Source: an archaeon (GTDB lineage: Archaea > Thermoproteota > Nitrososphaeria > Conexivisphaerales > UBA164). From it: a DNA stretch of 37,307 nt. Position 1 is the first letter of the stretch; the number at the start of each line of letters is the position of its first letter. Positions 1 to 7,744 of the stretch are shown here, piece after piece. Below the pieces are notes generated by a model. It was not told the origin of the DNA, did not search any database, and saw only the letters and a list, made by a program, of their open reading frames with translations. The stretch covers positions 82,037-119,343 of the forward strand of contig JAJYTP010000003.1 of NCBI GenBank assembly GCA_021792955.1. The letters run 5' to 3'. The position numbers and the translations under genes are program-made.

Positions 1-2
1 AG

Positions 3-206
3 CCGCCTGTCCAGAAGATGGTCGATCGAAGCCTGGTCTTTTTTACACATTTAGATAAGGTGGAACTCGATGGGAAGATATACGGGCCGTTCGATAAGGG
101 TGATCTGGCCGATGGCTTGCCCCCTCAGTTGATGGAACAGTTGCGCGCCAATGGCTCGGTTGGGCAGTTCACCGTACAGGCGCTTGTGGAGGAGTTGTTC
201 GCATGA
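3..206 (+). CDS. C-terminal part of an unidentified protein, possibly GINS-like
   Basis: The frame is open from the window edge, so the gene may begin upstream; the first in-frame ATG is at 18. The visible 62 residues after that ATG carry the string GKIYGPFDKGD followed by a short helix-like stretch. This resembles the small C-terminal B domain of archaeal GINS replisome subunits, which typically read G-x-x-YGPF-x-x-GD and then a Pro-Glu-rich helix. The resemblance is short, and the residues after it do not match anything I recognise. The stop overlaps the fixB start in an ATGA at 203-206, so the two are translationally coupled. That would be odd for a replication gene, and an ETF-linked protein is an alternative. 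It does not look like the end of an ETF beta subunit. Confidence 0.45.
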   Translation, partial: PPVQKMVDRSLVFFTHLDKVELDGKIYGPFDKGDLADGLPPQLMEQLRANGSVGQFTVQALVEELFA

Positions 207-1318
207 GCGATTATAGTGATTATAAGGACGTATGGGTCTATCTTCAGGTGGAGGACGGGTCCCTGAGCAGGGAATCCCTTGAAGTGCTCGCTGCGGGCAG
301 AAAGGTGGCGGATAAGCTAAATCAGAAGCTCATCGGCGTGGTGCTCGGTCCAGCAACAAAGGAAACGCTCAAGCAGGCCATAACATATGGAGCTTCAAAG
401 GTGATTTACTGTAATGATGAATCACTTACACCATACTTTAATCTCCGATACATAGATGTACTGACTGAGCTGACTACAAAGAGGAAACCATATGCGTTCA
501 TTTTCGTTGAAAACGAGCTAGGCAGGGACATCGCCCCCCGTGTAGCTTATAGGCTGAACACCGGGTTGGCCACCGGAACGATCGAGCTAGATATAGGTGA
601 ATTTTTTAACGCCCTTGAAAAGAAGAAGTATGAAAACCTGCTAGTCCAGATAAGGCCGGATTTCGGGACCCGGATAGCTAAAATATTCACTCCGTCGAGG
701 CGACCTCAAATGGCAACAATAAGGCCAGGGAATTTCATTCCGCTTGAGCCGGACACTAAAAGGAGGGGAAGTTATGAGGAGTACAAATATGAAGGCGGAC
801 AGGGAAGTTATCCGGCGGTAGTTCAGGATATGAAGGAGCTTCCGAAGCCAAAGGTGGACCTCAGGGAGGCCAAGGTCATAATAAGCTTGGGCCTTGGCAT
901 ACTGAAAGATGGGAAGGGTAATGCGAGGAACCCAAGGGAGGCCTATGATTTTGCGGTGAAGCTCAAGGAAGTTATACAGGCAAAGTACAATCTAAAGGCT
1001 GAGCTGGGCGCGACCAGGGCGTTGCTCTATGCCAATTTAAAGGAGCTGGAAGGGCTTCTCACACACGATAATCAGGTGGGCCAGACCGGCGTTACGGTAG
1101 CCCCCGACGTTTATTTCGCTATAGGTATAAGTGGCTCGATACAGCACAGGGTTGGGATGCAGAAATCCAAGAAGATAGTGGCTGTAAATACGGATCCCGG
1201 TGCACCAATGCTTAAGATAGCGCATTATCCGATAGTTGAGGACCTCTATGATTTTATGCCGAAGATGATTTCTATGTTGACGGAAGGGAATGAGGGGAGG
1301 AAGATAGTTGCAACCTGA
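203..1318 (+). CDS. fixB: Electron transfer flavoprotein alpha subunit (FixB/EtfA)
   Basis: At 371 aa it is slightly longer than usual for ETF alpha. The N-terminal half has the adenine-nucleotide-hydrolase-like fold typical of ETF (VWVYLQVEDG, then GASKVIY). The C-terminal FAD domain is clear: GQTGVTVAPDVYFAIGISG, then QHRVGMQKSKKIVAVNTDP and APMLKIAHYPIVEDL, the classic ETF alpha FAD-binding block. The protein accepts electrons with ETF beta and passes them to the FixC flavoprotein encoded next. A GGAGG lies about 10 nt before the ATG. It overlaps the upstream stop (ATGA) and the fixCX start by 11 nt, so this is one operon. The beta subunit (fixA) is not in the visible part and may be further upstream or elsewhere. 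The family call is firm; the physiological donor and acceptor are inference. Confidence 0.93.
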   Translation: MSDYSDYKDVWVYLQVEDGSLSRESLEVLAAGRKVADKLNQKLIGVVLGPATKETLKQAITYGASKVIYCNDESLTPYFNLRYIDVLTELTTKRKPYAFIFVENELGRDIAPRVAYRLNTGLATGTIELDIGEFFNALEKKKYENLLVQIRPDFGTRIAKIFTPSRRPQMATIRPGNFIPLEPDTKRRGSYEEYKYEGGQGSYPAVVQDMKELPKPKVDLREAKVIISLGLGILKDGKGNARNPREAYDFAVKLKEVIQAKYNLKAELGATRALLYANLKELEGLLTHDNQVGQTGVTVAPDVYFAIGISGSIQHRVGMQKSKKIVAVNTDPGAPMLKIAHYPIVEDLYDFMPKMISMLTEGNEGRKIVAT

Positions 1319-3008
1319 GTTTGACGTCATCGTGGTGGGCGCCGGACCAGCAGGGGCCGCCAGCGCGTTGACCTTGGCACGCAAGGGATTCAACGTAATA
1401 ATGCTGGAGAAGGCCAAGATACCAGGTGAGCGAAACGTAACCGGCGGAGTGCTATACGGAGACTTTTCTGGAAAATATGGGCTCATAGATCTCGTTCCGG
1501 AGTTCGAAGCCGAAGCGCCGGTTGAAAGGAAGGTCGTATCTCATGAGGTCTATGTAGTCTCCAACGCACGGGACAATAAGTATAGGTACTATAAGATGAA
1601 CCGTAGCTCGGCGGCGGTCAGGATTGGCATCTTCAGCATCCCGCCCGAAGGCGGGCACGATTATACGGTGTTGAGAAGGGGCTTTGACCGCTGGTTTGCC
1701 CTGAAGGCTGTAGAGGCGGGCGCCATGCTTTCGACTTCTACCACAGTTGAGGGTCTGTTAAAGGAGGGGAACGCGGTGATCGGCGTAAAGACACCTCAGG
1801 GGGACATCAACTCAAAGGTGGTCATAGACTGTAGTGGGGTAACTTCCCCGCTCGTGGAAGAGGCTGGCCTCAGAGAACAGCTTGGACCTTCTCAGCTTTA
1901 CCACGGCGTCAAACACGTCCTCAAGCTGGATGAAGAAACTGTGAATAGCAGGTTCGGCGTTAAGAAGGGGGAAGGAAAGGCGATGGCGCTTCTGGGTGAG
2001 TTCATGGATGGCATCTCGGGCGGCGCGTTCATTTATACTAACAGGGAAACCATTTCAATAGGCATGGTAGTCTCCATGAACTCCATGCTTAAGAAGATCA
2101 CTACCGATTTCACAGGTACAGGGAAGCTATTAGACGTGCTTGAAAGGCTTGAAGGCAATCCGCTCGTTGCCGAGCTTATAGATGGGTCGGAGGTGTTGGA
2201 ATATTCGGCACACAATATCCCAAAATCCTACAAATGTATCCTTAAAAGGCCATATACAGATGGTTTCATGGTAGCCGGTGACGCCTTAGGTTCCTTCGTC
2301 AAAATAGGATCGATGATAGATGGAATGAGAAGGGCTATAGCATCGGGCATGATGGCGGCCGAGGCGTTCATTGGCGCCAGCACATCAGGTTCTTACGGCG
2401 CTGGTTCCCTAGCAAGATACATGGATATCCTGAAACCGATATACAGGGACGTGGCAAGATCCGGGAGGGACAGCACTATATCGGAGAGCTCATTGGCCTA
2501 CAGCCTTTTCCCGAAACTCGTGCTTGCAACCGGCCTTACTTCGAAGGAGGGGGAAGTTAAGGTTATGAAGCCGATCGACCAGCGAGACGCGATACAGAGG
2601 ATTCAGGACGGGACCAGCCTCCTGAATTACGACGAAGATAAGGATTATGCGCACATAAAGGTCAACGCCGAAGGATGTTCCAGAGCCCTTGATAAACCAT
2701 GGGTTCCGGCCTGTCCTGTCAACTGTTACACCATATTGACATCCAAAGGCGTGTTCGCCTCACTCAAGGACCTTTATATTTACAACCTAAAGAAGCTCCA
2801 GTCGGATGCCGGGGCCAAGGGTGGCACTGAAAAGAACCTCAGGTACAGGGCACTATTACAGTCAAGAAAGGATGTGGCACTGGCCGGTCTAAGGTTTGAC
2901 TGGGTGGCCTGCGTAGAGTGTGGCACGTGCGGCGCTATAGGTCCAAAGGATATGGTTGATTTCCACAGCGAGAAGGATGGTCATGGCGTAAGGTACAAAT
3001 TTGGGTAA
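1308..3008 (+). CDS. fixC: ETF:quinone oxidoreductase-like FixC-FixX fusion
   Basis: This is a 566-aa flavoprotein with the FAD-binding motif VVGAGPAGAASALTLARKG at the N-terminus and the second FAD contact region GFMVAGDALGSF near residue 320. After the FixC part the chain continues into a FixX-type iron-sulfur domain: one Cys in PACPVNC (about residue 469) and CVECGTC (about residues 535, 538, 541). This is the one-plus-three cysteine layout of the single [4Fe-4S] cluster in mitochondrial ETF-QO. In many prokaryotes fixC and fixX are separate genes; here they are one. The start is TTG at 1308, chosen because GGGGAGG sits about 8 nt upstream and the FAD motif begins a few residues in. Role: passing electrons from FixAB to the quinone pool, possibly with electron bifurcation to ferredoxin (inference). 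Confidence 0.92.
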   Translation: MQPEFDVIVVGAGPAGAASALTLARKGFNVIMLEKAKIPGERNVTGGVLYGDFSGKYGLIDLVPEFEAEAPVERKVVSHEVYVVSNARDNKYRYYKMNRSSAAVRIGIFSIPPEGGHDYTVLRRGFDRWFALKAVEAGAMLSTSTTVEGLLKEGNAVIGVKTPQGDINSKVVIDCSGVTSPLVEEAGLREQLGPSQLYHGVKHVLKLDEETVNSRFGVKKGEGKAMALLGEFMDGISGGAFIYTNRETISIGMVVSMNSMLKKITTDFTGTGKLLDVLERLEGNPLVAELIDGSEVLEYSAHNIPKSYKCILKRPYTDGFMVAGDALGSFVKIGSMIDGMRRAIASGMMAAEAFIGASTSGSYGAGSLARYMDILKPIYRDVARSGRDSTISESSLAYSLFPKLVLATGLTSKEGEVKVMKPIDQRDAIQRIQDGTSLLNYDEDKDYAHIKVNAEGCSRALDKPWVPACPVNCYTILTSKGVFASLKDLYIYNLKKLQSDAGAKGGTEKNLRYRALLQSRKDVALAGLRFDWVACVECGTCGAIGPKDMVDFHSEKDGHGVRYKFG

Positions 3009-3009
3009 G

Positions 3010-3786
3010 TTAGAGCCGATAAAAGCTTCTGGCGTTTTGATATACAACCATCCTTGCCACTTCTTTAGCCCCAATACTGTTAAGGCTTTGCTCTAGGTCA
3101 TAAACGCCCAGAGGCCAGCTGAGCTCGGTACTGGTGTCCGTATTAGCCATAATCATCGAACCATCGTACTTCATGGCGATCTTCACAGCATCCTCTACGG
3201 TAAGCTTTGCCGGCTGTACCGTCAAGCCCATCCAGCGGCCGCTTCTCCTGACGTCATCTGCGATTTCCGACGTGACATGGTCCACAACCGTTAGACTGGG
3301 GTCAATCCCAACACGATCGAGGAGCTTAAGCACCTTAGCCGTTACGACGGCCTTGTTTTTTCTCGGTGTGTGTACTATAGCCGGCTTGTCCAGGCGCTTG
3401 GCGATCCTGAGCTGTAGTTCGAGTACTTCCATCTCAATTTCGTCACCAGTTTCAAGCCCGACCTCCCCCAGCGCCTTTACTGAGGGCTGAGCCAAGAATT
3501 CCTCTACATAGGAAAGGGCCGCCTGCAGGCCTTGGGGAGGGATGCACCTTGGATGGATGCCAATAGCAGGATAGTGAGCAATGCCAACCCTGTCTAACCT
3601 CACCTTTTCAACTTCGACAACCCATTCGAACAGGTCGTGTATTGTCGTTTCCCCGCTAGGCCTAACCGGAATCCAGCTGGCTGATACAATACCTTCTAGG
3701 CCCTTTTCCTTAAGTTCGCTGAGGACGCTCAGGTTTGAAAGGTAATGATGTGAATGAGAATCTATCCAGGTCATAATCCTGCTCAA
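3010..3786 (-). CDS. TatD-family metal-dependent hydrolase
   Basis: The 258-aa TIM-barrel amidohydrolase shows the TatD metal ligands in order: DSHSH near residues 9-13, GIHPR in the middle of the first half, GEVGLE supplying the bridging Glu, VHTPRK, VVDH, and NTDTS near the C-terminus. TatD-family enzymes are Mg-dependent DNases or related phosphoesterases; the archaeal branch to which this seems to belong is poorly characterised, so the substrate is unknown. The gene converges on fixCX with a single nucleotide between the two stop codons. The first ATG is at 3786; a second ATG four codons in (3774) is also possible. A TATA-like AT-rich run lies directly upstream. Confident on fold, not on substrate. 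Confidence 0.85.
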   Translation of the reverse strand: MSRIMTWIDSHSHHYLSNLSVLSELKEKGLEGIVSASWIPVRPSGETTIHDLFEWVVEVEKVRLDRVGIAHYPAIGIHPRCIPPQGLQAALSYVEEFLAQPSVKALGEVGLETGDEIEMEVLELQLRIAKRLDKPAIVHTPRKNKAVVTAKVLKLLDRVGIDPSLTVVDHVTSEIADDVRRSGRWMGLTVQPAKLTVEDAVKIAMKYDGSMIMANTDTSTELSWPLGVYDLEQSLNSIGAKEVARMVVYQNARSFYRL

Positions 3787-3922
3787 TTTTTATCGATATT
3801 TAAGGATTGGGTCACTCCTGGCTTAAGGAGATGACCATATGGGGTCAGATATCTAGGTAGCACAGGCCTTATTGTGGTTTTTATCGCATGATTGGGTCAA
3901 TCTCTTGGTGTACTTGAAGTAT

Positions 3923-4245
3923 TCAAGCCGCCTGATCTTTTATGTATGAGCACACAAATCCCACCTTAGTTGCCTTCCCGACGATAATCTTTCTCCTGAC
4001 GGGTAAAAGCATGTTCCACTCCAGCGTTGGATTAACGATCTCCACTATGAACCGCCTGTGATATTTTTTCCAGCCATCCCCGTATGTGAAGTATGAACCT
4101 CTTAAGCATCTCCATCCAGGCGCCCGGTCCGCAGTGTGATATGTCCTTCTTGCGAATATCCTAGGAAGGGCTCCCGCCGACGCTATGGTCTAGCATAGCT
4201 CCTTTCTCTGAGATGAAAACCGTGTCGGCGTTTATGAGCAGTGCT
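3923..4245 (-). pseudogene. Decayed DDE transposase remnant
   Basis: The 562 nt between the TatD gene and the 4349 gene hold no intact ORF. On the minus strand a readable stretch of about 85 residues ends at 3923. It contains WKKYHRRFIVE, which fits the Y-x2-R-x3-E part of the IS4-type DDE signature; the lysine expected 7 residues further is Glu here. Upstream, the frame closes with a TAG and readable transposase-like sequence (INADTVFISEKG) continues in another frame to about 4245, so at least one frameshift is implied. No terminal inverted repeats or target duplications were found by eye. The rest of the gap (3787-3922 and 4246-4317) shows nothing I can identify. This could be an old insertion scar; the match is weak and needs a profile search. 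Confidence 0.4.
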
Positions 4246-4317
4246 TGCCCTTACAACACCACTGACTGCTTGAACGACGGTCCGATTAGAAACGGGATTC
4301 GTTGGCGTCGTCAAAAA

Positions 4318-4328
4318 GTTTATAAAAA
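4318..4328 (+). promoter_or_regulatory. TATA box of the 4349 gene
   Basis: GTTTATAAAAA is centred about 26 nt before the ATG at 4349, which would put the transcript start at or next to the start codon (leaderless). Confidence 0.6.
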
Positions 4329-4348
4329 AGATCAAGCAATATATTATC

Positions 4349-5608
4349 ATGAATTACAAAATATTATCTATAGTATTCATTATCCTGACAATAATTGGAT
4401 TTTCAGCGTTCGCATATAGTCAGTATTACGTGCTCCCCTCGGAGCAATCTCAGGTGACCAGCGTCAACAGTGATCTAGCGGCCGTGGCACAGAAGCTAAA
4501 TGATCTCAGTTCAGAACTTCTGCAGATAAATTCAACTTTAAAATCCACCGGAGCTGGCATAATATCCCTGAACTCAAGTATAATAGCCGAGAACTCCAAG
4601 TTACAGGCCATAGCTAACCAGCTTATTGAAGCACCGCGTATAGGCATAATATCGTCAGAAGCAAAGGTTACGTCCTTCTATGTGCCACTCATGACCGATG
4701 TAACATCCATCAACATAAGCGGTTACATATTTTACCTAGGGACGATGGATGGCAGGCCAGTGGTCGCTACACAGTCAAACCCGAGAGAGGCTGGAACAGC
4801 ACAGACGACTACCATAATGGACACCAATTTCAACATAATTGCCAATATATTCACGGGGATAGCCGGATCCAGGAATCCTAACGTATACGTAGGTGATGTG
4901 GTAGTTAGCGCATTCACAGTGAATAAGGCAGCAGTCCATTATCACAGGGAATATGTGGGTCCATATGATGTACCGGTGGTTTTGACTAACGGGACTGTCG
5001 TGTACGAATATTATATCCCCTCCAGCTATGGCCTTGTCTCAATCGCAAGCGGTTTCAGCAGCCTTGGAACGACCAACATAAGCATAGTAACTGGCAATTC
5101 CTCGGTGACTGGTACGATTCCAGCAAAGCTGGTTATAGGTGTAGACGGCTCCGCTAATCAGTGGACGGAGGACCTAGGCTGGATGGAATTTCAGAACGCC
5201 CTATATCAGACCGACGCTGGTGAAAACAACGCATATGGCTTCGCAAGCGTTAATCAGGCCTATGGTGTCCCCTACATCGTAATCCAGGGCATATCTGACT
5301 CGCCGTGGTTCCCTAACGCGTATGATGGTTCACTCGCCCAGCAGAGAGCAGCGGCCGTTGCAACGTACATCATTGATAATTTCAACAGCAATGACCTTCA
5401 GGCGCCCACCACCTTCGGCCAGCTATCGGCCATATCGAACGCCGCCATGAACGGCTATATAGTTGCAAGCAAGGTCTACACTTCAAACCCAAACACATCC
5501 ATAAACGTCACTAGCATAGTGTATACGGCGCAGAACGGCACCTCGATCACCATAAATAACATGTCTTCCATAAATAACGAATACATGTATTCAACACAGC
5601 TTCCATAA
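4349..5608 (+). CDS. Membrane-anchored extracellular nucleoside phosphorylase/nucleosidase-like protein
   Basis: The 419-aa protein starts with one hydrophobic segment (residues 4-23, no clear cleavage site), so it is probably anchored with the body outside. Residues about 35-90 form a Ser/Asn-rich heptad-like stalk. From about residue 97 it resembles the nucleoside phosphorylase/MTA-SAH nucleosidase (NP-I) family: IGIIS at the first strand, GIAGSRNPNVYVGDVVVS in the middle, and GENNAYGFASVNQAYGVPYIVI followed by ISD. The Glu of GEN and the Asp of ISD correspond to the catalytic Glu and Asp of MTA/SAH nucleosidase. Family members are normally cytosolic, so an exported one is unusual and may scavenge nucleosides outside the cell (inference). 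It has its own TATA box, and a poly-T run (5622-5628) follows it. Fold fairly sure, substrate unknown. Confidence 0.7.
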   Translation: MNYKILSIVFIILTIIGFSAFAYSQYYVLPSEQSQVTSVNSDLAAVAQKLNDLSSELLQINSTLKSTGAGIISLNSSIIAENSKLQAIANQLIEAPRIGIISSEAKVTSFYVPLMTDVTSINISGYIFYLGTMDGRPVVATQSNPREAGTAQTTTIMDTNFNIIANIFTGIAGSRNPNVYVGDVVVSAFTVNKAAVHYHREYVGPYDVPVVLTNGTVVYEYYIPSSYGLVSIASGFSSLGTTNISIVTGNSSVTGTIPAKLVIGVDGSANQWTEDLGWMEFQNALYQTDAGENNAYGFASVNQAYGVPYIVIQGISDSPWFPNAYDGSLAQQRAAAVATYIIDNFNSNDLQAPTTFGQLSAISNAAMNGYIVASKVYTSNPNTSINVTSIVYTAQNGTSITINNMSSINNEYMYSTQLP

Positions 5609-5617
5609 TCATCCCTT

Positions 5618-5656
5618 TCCCTTTTTTTATTGACATACCTTAAATCATGAGGTATG
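5618..5656 (+). terminator. Poly-T terminator with adjacent hairpin
   Basis: A run of seven T (about 5622-5628) follows the 4349 gene, as at archaeal gene ends. A 7-bp inverted repeat, CATACCT (5634-5640) and AGGTATG (5650-5656), lies just beyond. The T run is the likely terminator; the role of the inverted repeat is unclear. Confidence 0.45.
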
Positions 5657-5781
5657 AAATTGCCCGTGAGCTTAACTAACTGTGGCTGGCTTCAGGTATA
5701 AGTTGCCGGCTGGATCGTATAAAATGCTATTTTATATATTCTAGCGCCAAGGGCGCCTTCTGTGGTGAGGGTATCACGCGC

Positions 5782-5797
5782 ATTAAATATATATCTG
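5782..5797 (+). promoter_or_regulatory. Probable TATA box of the ABC exporter operon
   Basis: ATTAAATATATATCTG lies about 55 nt before the ATG at 5847, which would leave a leader of roughly 30 nt. A second TATA-like run (TTTTATATATT, about 5730) precedes it. The element TATCTGG occurs twice, at the end of this box and just before the start codon, and could be a repeated regulator site. Confidence 0.4.
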
Positions 5798-5846
5798 GAG
5801 GAAATATGTATTAACAGATAAATCAGCGATATCTGGTGCTGGGCTA

Positions 5847-6770
5847 ATGGCGAAAACCATCGATGCCAGGAATCTGACCAGAATATTTGGCGACACTACG
5901 GCCGTTGATAATATATCATTTAGTGTAGATGAAGGAGAGATCTTCGGATTGCTTGGGCCAAACGGTGCTGGAAAGACCACCACAATAAGAATGCTTTGTT
6001 GTCTAATTTCGCCTACCAGCGGTTCCGCAATAATTGGGGGTTATAATATCGCTGATAGAGAAGGAGCAATGAACATAAGGAGGATGATAGGTCTGGTTCC
6101 TGATAATGTAGGTCTTTATGAAACTTTAAGCGCATATGATAACCTTGAGTTCTTTGGTAAAATGTATGAACTGCCGGACGGACTGAGGAGGGAAAATGTC
6201 GAGAAGTACCTCAAATTGGTTGATTTATGGGACAAAAGGGATAGAGCTGTCGGCTCCTTTTCCAAGGGGATGAAACAGAAGGTTGCAATTGTAAGAGCGC
6301 TGATCCATGACCCCAAGGTGCTGTTAATGGACAAACCGACAGTAAATCTTGATCCAGAGGCGGCGAAGGGCATCAGGGATCTCATTCTTCAACTGAGGAA
6401 GGACGGTAGAACCGTTCTTATTAACACGCACAACCTGGATGAAGCGCAGCGCATGTGTGACAGAATAGGAGTGTTGAAGACAAAGCTGATCGCGGTTGAC
6501 ACGCCGCAAAACCTCGAGCGGGCCATATCTGGCACTCAAACCGTTGTTGTGTTGGAAGAAGTTAATGATGATATATTGAACGCAATTAAGGCTGTAAATC
6601 CTAAGGATATAAAAAGGGATGGAAATAAGCTGATAATAGATGTAAACAACCCTGAGAAGGAAACGCCTGTAATAATAAATGCGATAGTCTCTGCTGGAGG
6701 AAAGGTCATATCAGCTAATAGGATTGGTGCCTCGCTTGAGGAAGTCTACCTTAAGCTGGTCAAGGAGTGA
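5847..6770 (+). CDS. ABC exporter ATP-binding protein with altered Walker B
   Basis: The 307-aa protein has a CcmA/Drr-type ABC domain: Walker A GPNGAGKTTT (about residues 38-47), signature FSKGMKQK (about residue 140), D-loop region and H-loop NTHNLDEAQ, plus a C-terminal extension of about 80 residues typical of these exporters. Walker B reads LLMDKPTVNLDP: the catalytic Glu after the Asp is Lys, encoded by AAA at 6342-6344, and the D-loop is VNLDP. ABC transporters need that Glu for efficient hydrolysis, so this one may be slow, regulated or inactive. The permease gene follows after 4 nt. It would energise export across the cytoplasmic membrane; the substrate is unknown. Confidence 0.88.
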   Translation: MAKTIDARNLTRIFGDTTAVDNISFSVDEGEIFGLLGPNGAGKTTTIRMLCCLISPTSGSAIIGGYNIADREGAMNIRRMIGLVPDNVGLYETLSAYDNLEFFGKMYELPDGLRRENVEKYLKLVDLWDKRDRAVGSFSKGMKQKVAIVRALIHDPKVLLMDKPTVNLDPEAAKGIRDLILQLRKDGRTVLINTHNLDEAQRMCDRIGVLKTKLIAVDTPQNLERAISGTQTVVVLEEVNDDILNAIKAVNPKDIKRDGNKLIIDVNNPEKETPVIINAIVSAGGKVISANRIGASLEEVYLKLVKE

Positions 6771-6774
6771 AACC

Positions 6775-7512
6775 ATGAAATTCTGGAAAGCTTGGATTAT
6801 CGCAAAAAAGGATCTATCCATCTTAAAAAGAAGGAAAACTTTGGTCGGATTAATAATGGCTTTACCGCTGGCTCTGGGCATCGCGCTCCCATCCCTCACT
6901 TATTACTTGATGATCAGGCGCAATATACCATTATCCATGGCGACGGAGCTTCTGGCCTCCTTCGCATTCTTTTTTATGATCATAGCCGCCCTGTTACCGT
7001 TATATATTTCATCTTACAGTCTGGTTGGAGAGAAAATTGAAAAAAGTTTAGAATCATTGCTTGTCACTCCTGTTACCGATGAGGAAATACTGATTGGGAA
7101 ATACATAGGGGCATTCCTGCCGATGATAATTTCGATCTACCTTGGGGAAATCGTGTTTATGGCACTTGCCGATTTCCTAACGTTCACTAAATTAGGCTAT
7201 CTGTTTTATCCAAACTGGAGCTTTGGAATTGCAATGTTTATAGGCGTTCCGCTTGCGATCATATATGGCATCAGTTTCAGCGTACTCGTATCTTCAAAGG
7301 TAAATAGTGTTCAGAGTGCCTACCAGATAGGGGCGACTTCACTCATTCCTTTTTATGTGCTATACGTTATGGGTGAAATCAATTTGATATCGCTTACAAG
7401 CAGCACCAATATTTTGCTGATTTCTGCTGGCCTACTAATTGCCGTTGTAATATTATATTTAGTTAGCAAAAAAACCTTCAACCGGGAAAAAATCATAATG
7501 GAATGGAAATGA
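6775..7512 (+). CDS. ABC-2 type exporter permease
   Basis: The 245-aa membrane protein has about six hydrophobic segments. The cytosolic stretch SSYSLVGEKIEKSLESLLVTPVTDEEILIGKYIGAF is marked by EKxxxxLESLLVTP, the hallmark coupling region of ABC-2 permeases. I take the ATG at 6775 as the start: it lies 4 nt after the ATPase stop, and the frame upstream of it only overlaps the ATPase gene. It forms a half-permease that pairs with the ATPase encoded before it. No accessory protein or regulator is adjacent, and the substrate cannot be inferred. The 232 nt that follow to 7744 contain no gene I can support, only the promoter of the next one. Confidence 0.87.
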   Translation: MKFWKAWIIAKKDLSILKRRKTLVGLIMALPLALGIALPSLTYYLMIRRNIPLSMATELLASFAFFFMIIAALLPLYISSYSLVGEKIEKSLESLLVTPVTDEEILIGKYIGAFLPMIISIYLGEIVFMALADFLTFTKLGYLFYPNWSFGIAMFIGVPLAIIYGISFSVLVSSKVNSVQSAYQIGATSLIPFYVLYVMGEINLISLTSSTNILLISAGLLIAVVILYLVSKKTFNREKIIMEWK

Positions 7513-7711
7513 ATTAATATCCAATAACCTATTTTTGTTTACATCAATAATGTAGCGTTATACCGCGCATGCCAGGATAAAATTCAATTCCTATTAAAAG
7601 CAGTTAAGGGCGCTCGCCAAAGCCTAGGAATAGCCGCTGTCCAACCAGGTTTTTAACCTTCAAACATGGCCAAGGAACTTGTATGGAAGTGCAGAAATCT
7701 AGCCGCCGCGC

Positions 7712-7722
7712 ATTTTATAAAC
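7712..7722 (+). promoter_or_regulatory. TATA box of the 7745 gene
   Basis: ATTTTATAAAC is centred about 28 nt before the ATG at 7745, predicting a leaderless or near-leaderless transcript. Confidence 0.6.
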
Positions 7723-7744
7723 CCCAATAGTTCTAACTCAAGTA

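Noticed and set aside
1037-1486. 149-aa minus-strand open frame
   Set aside because: It spans the ends of fixB and fixCX on the other strand, both of which have clear family motifs.
4213-4419. 68-aa plus-strand open frame
   Set aside because: It overlaps the promoter and start of the nucleosidase-like gene and its sequence has no recognisable features; the AT-rich end is the TATA region.
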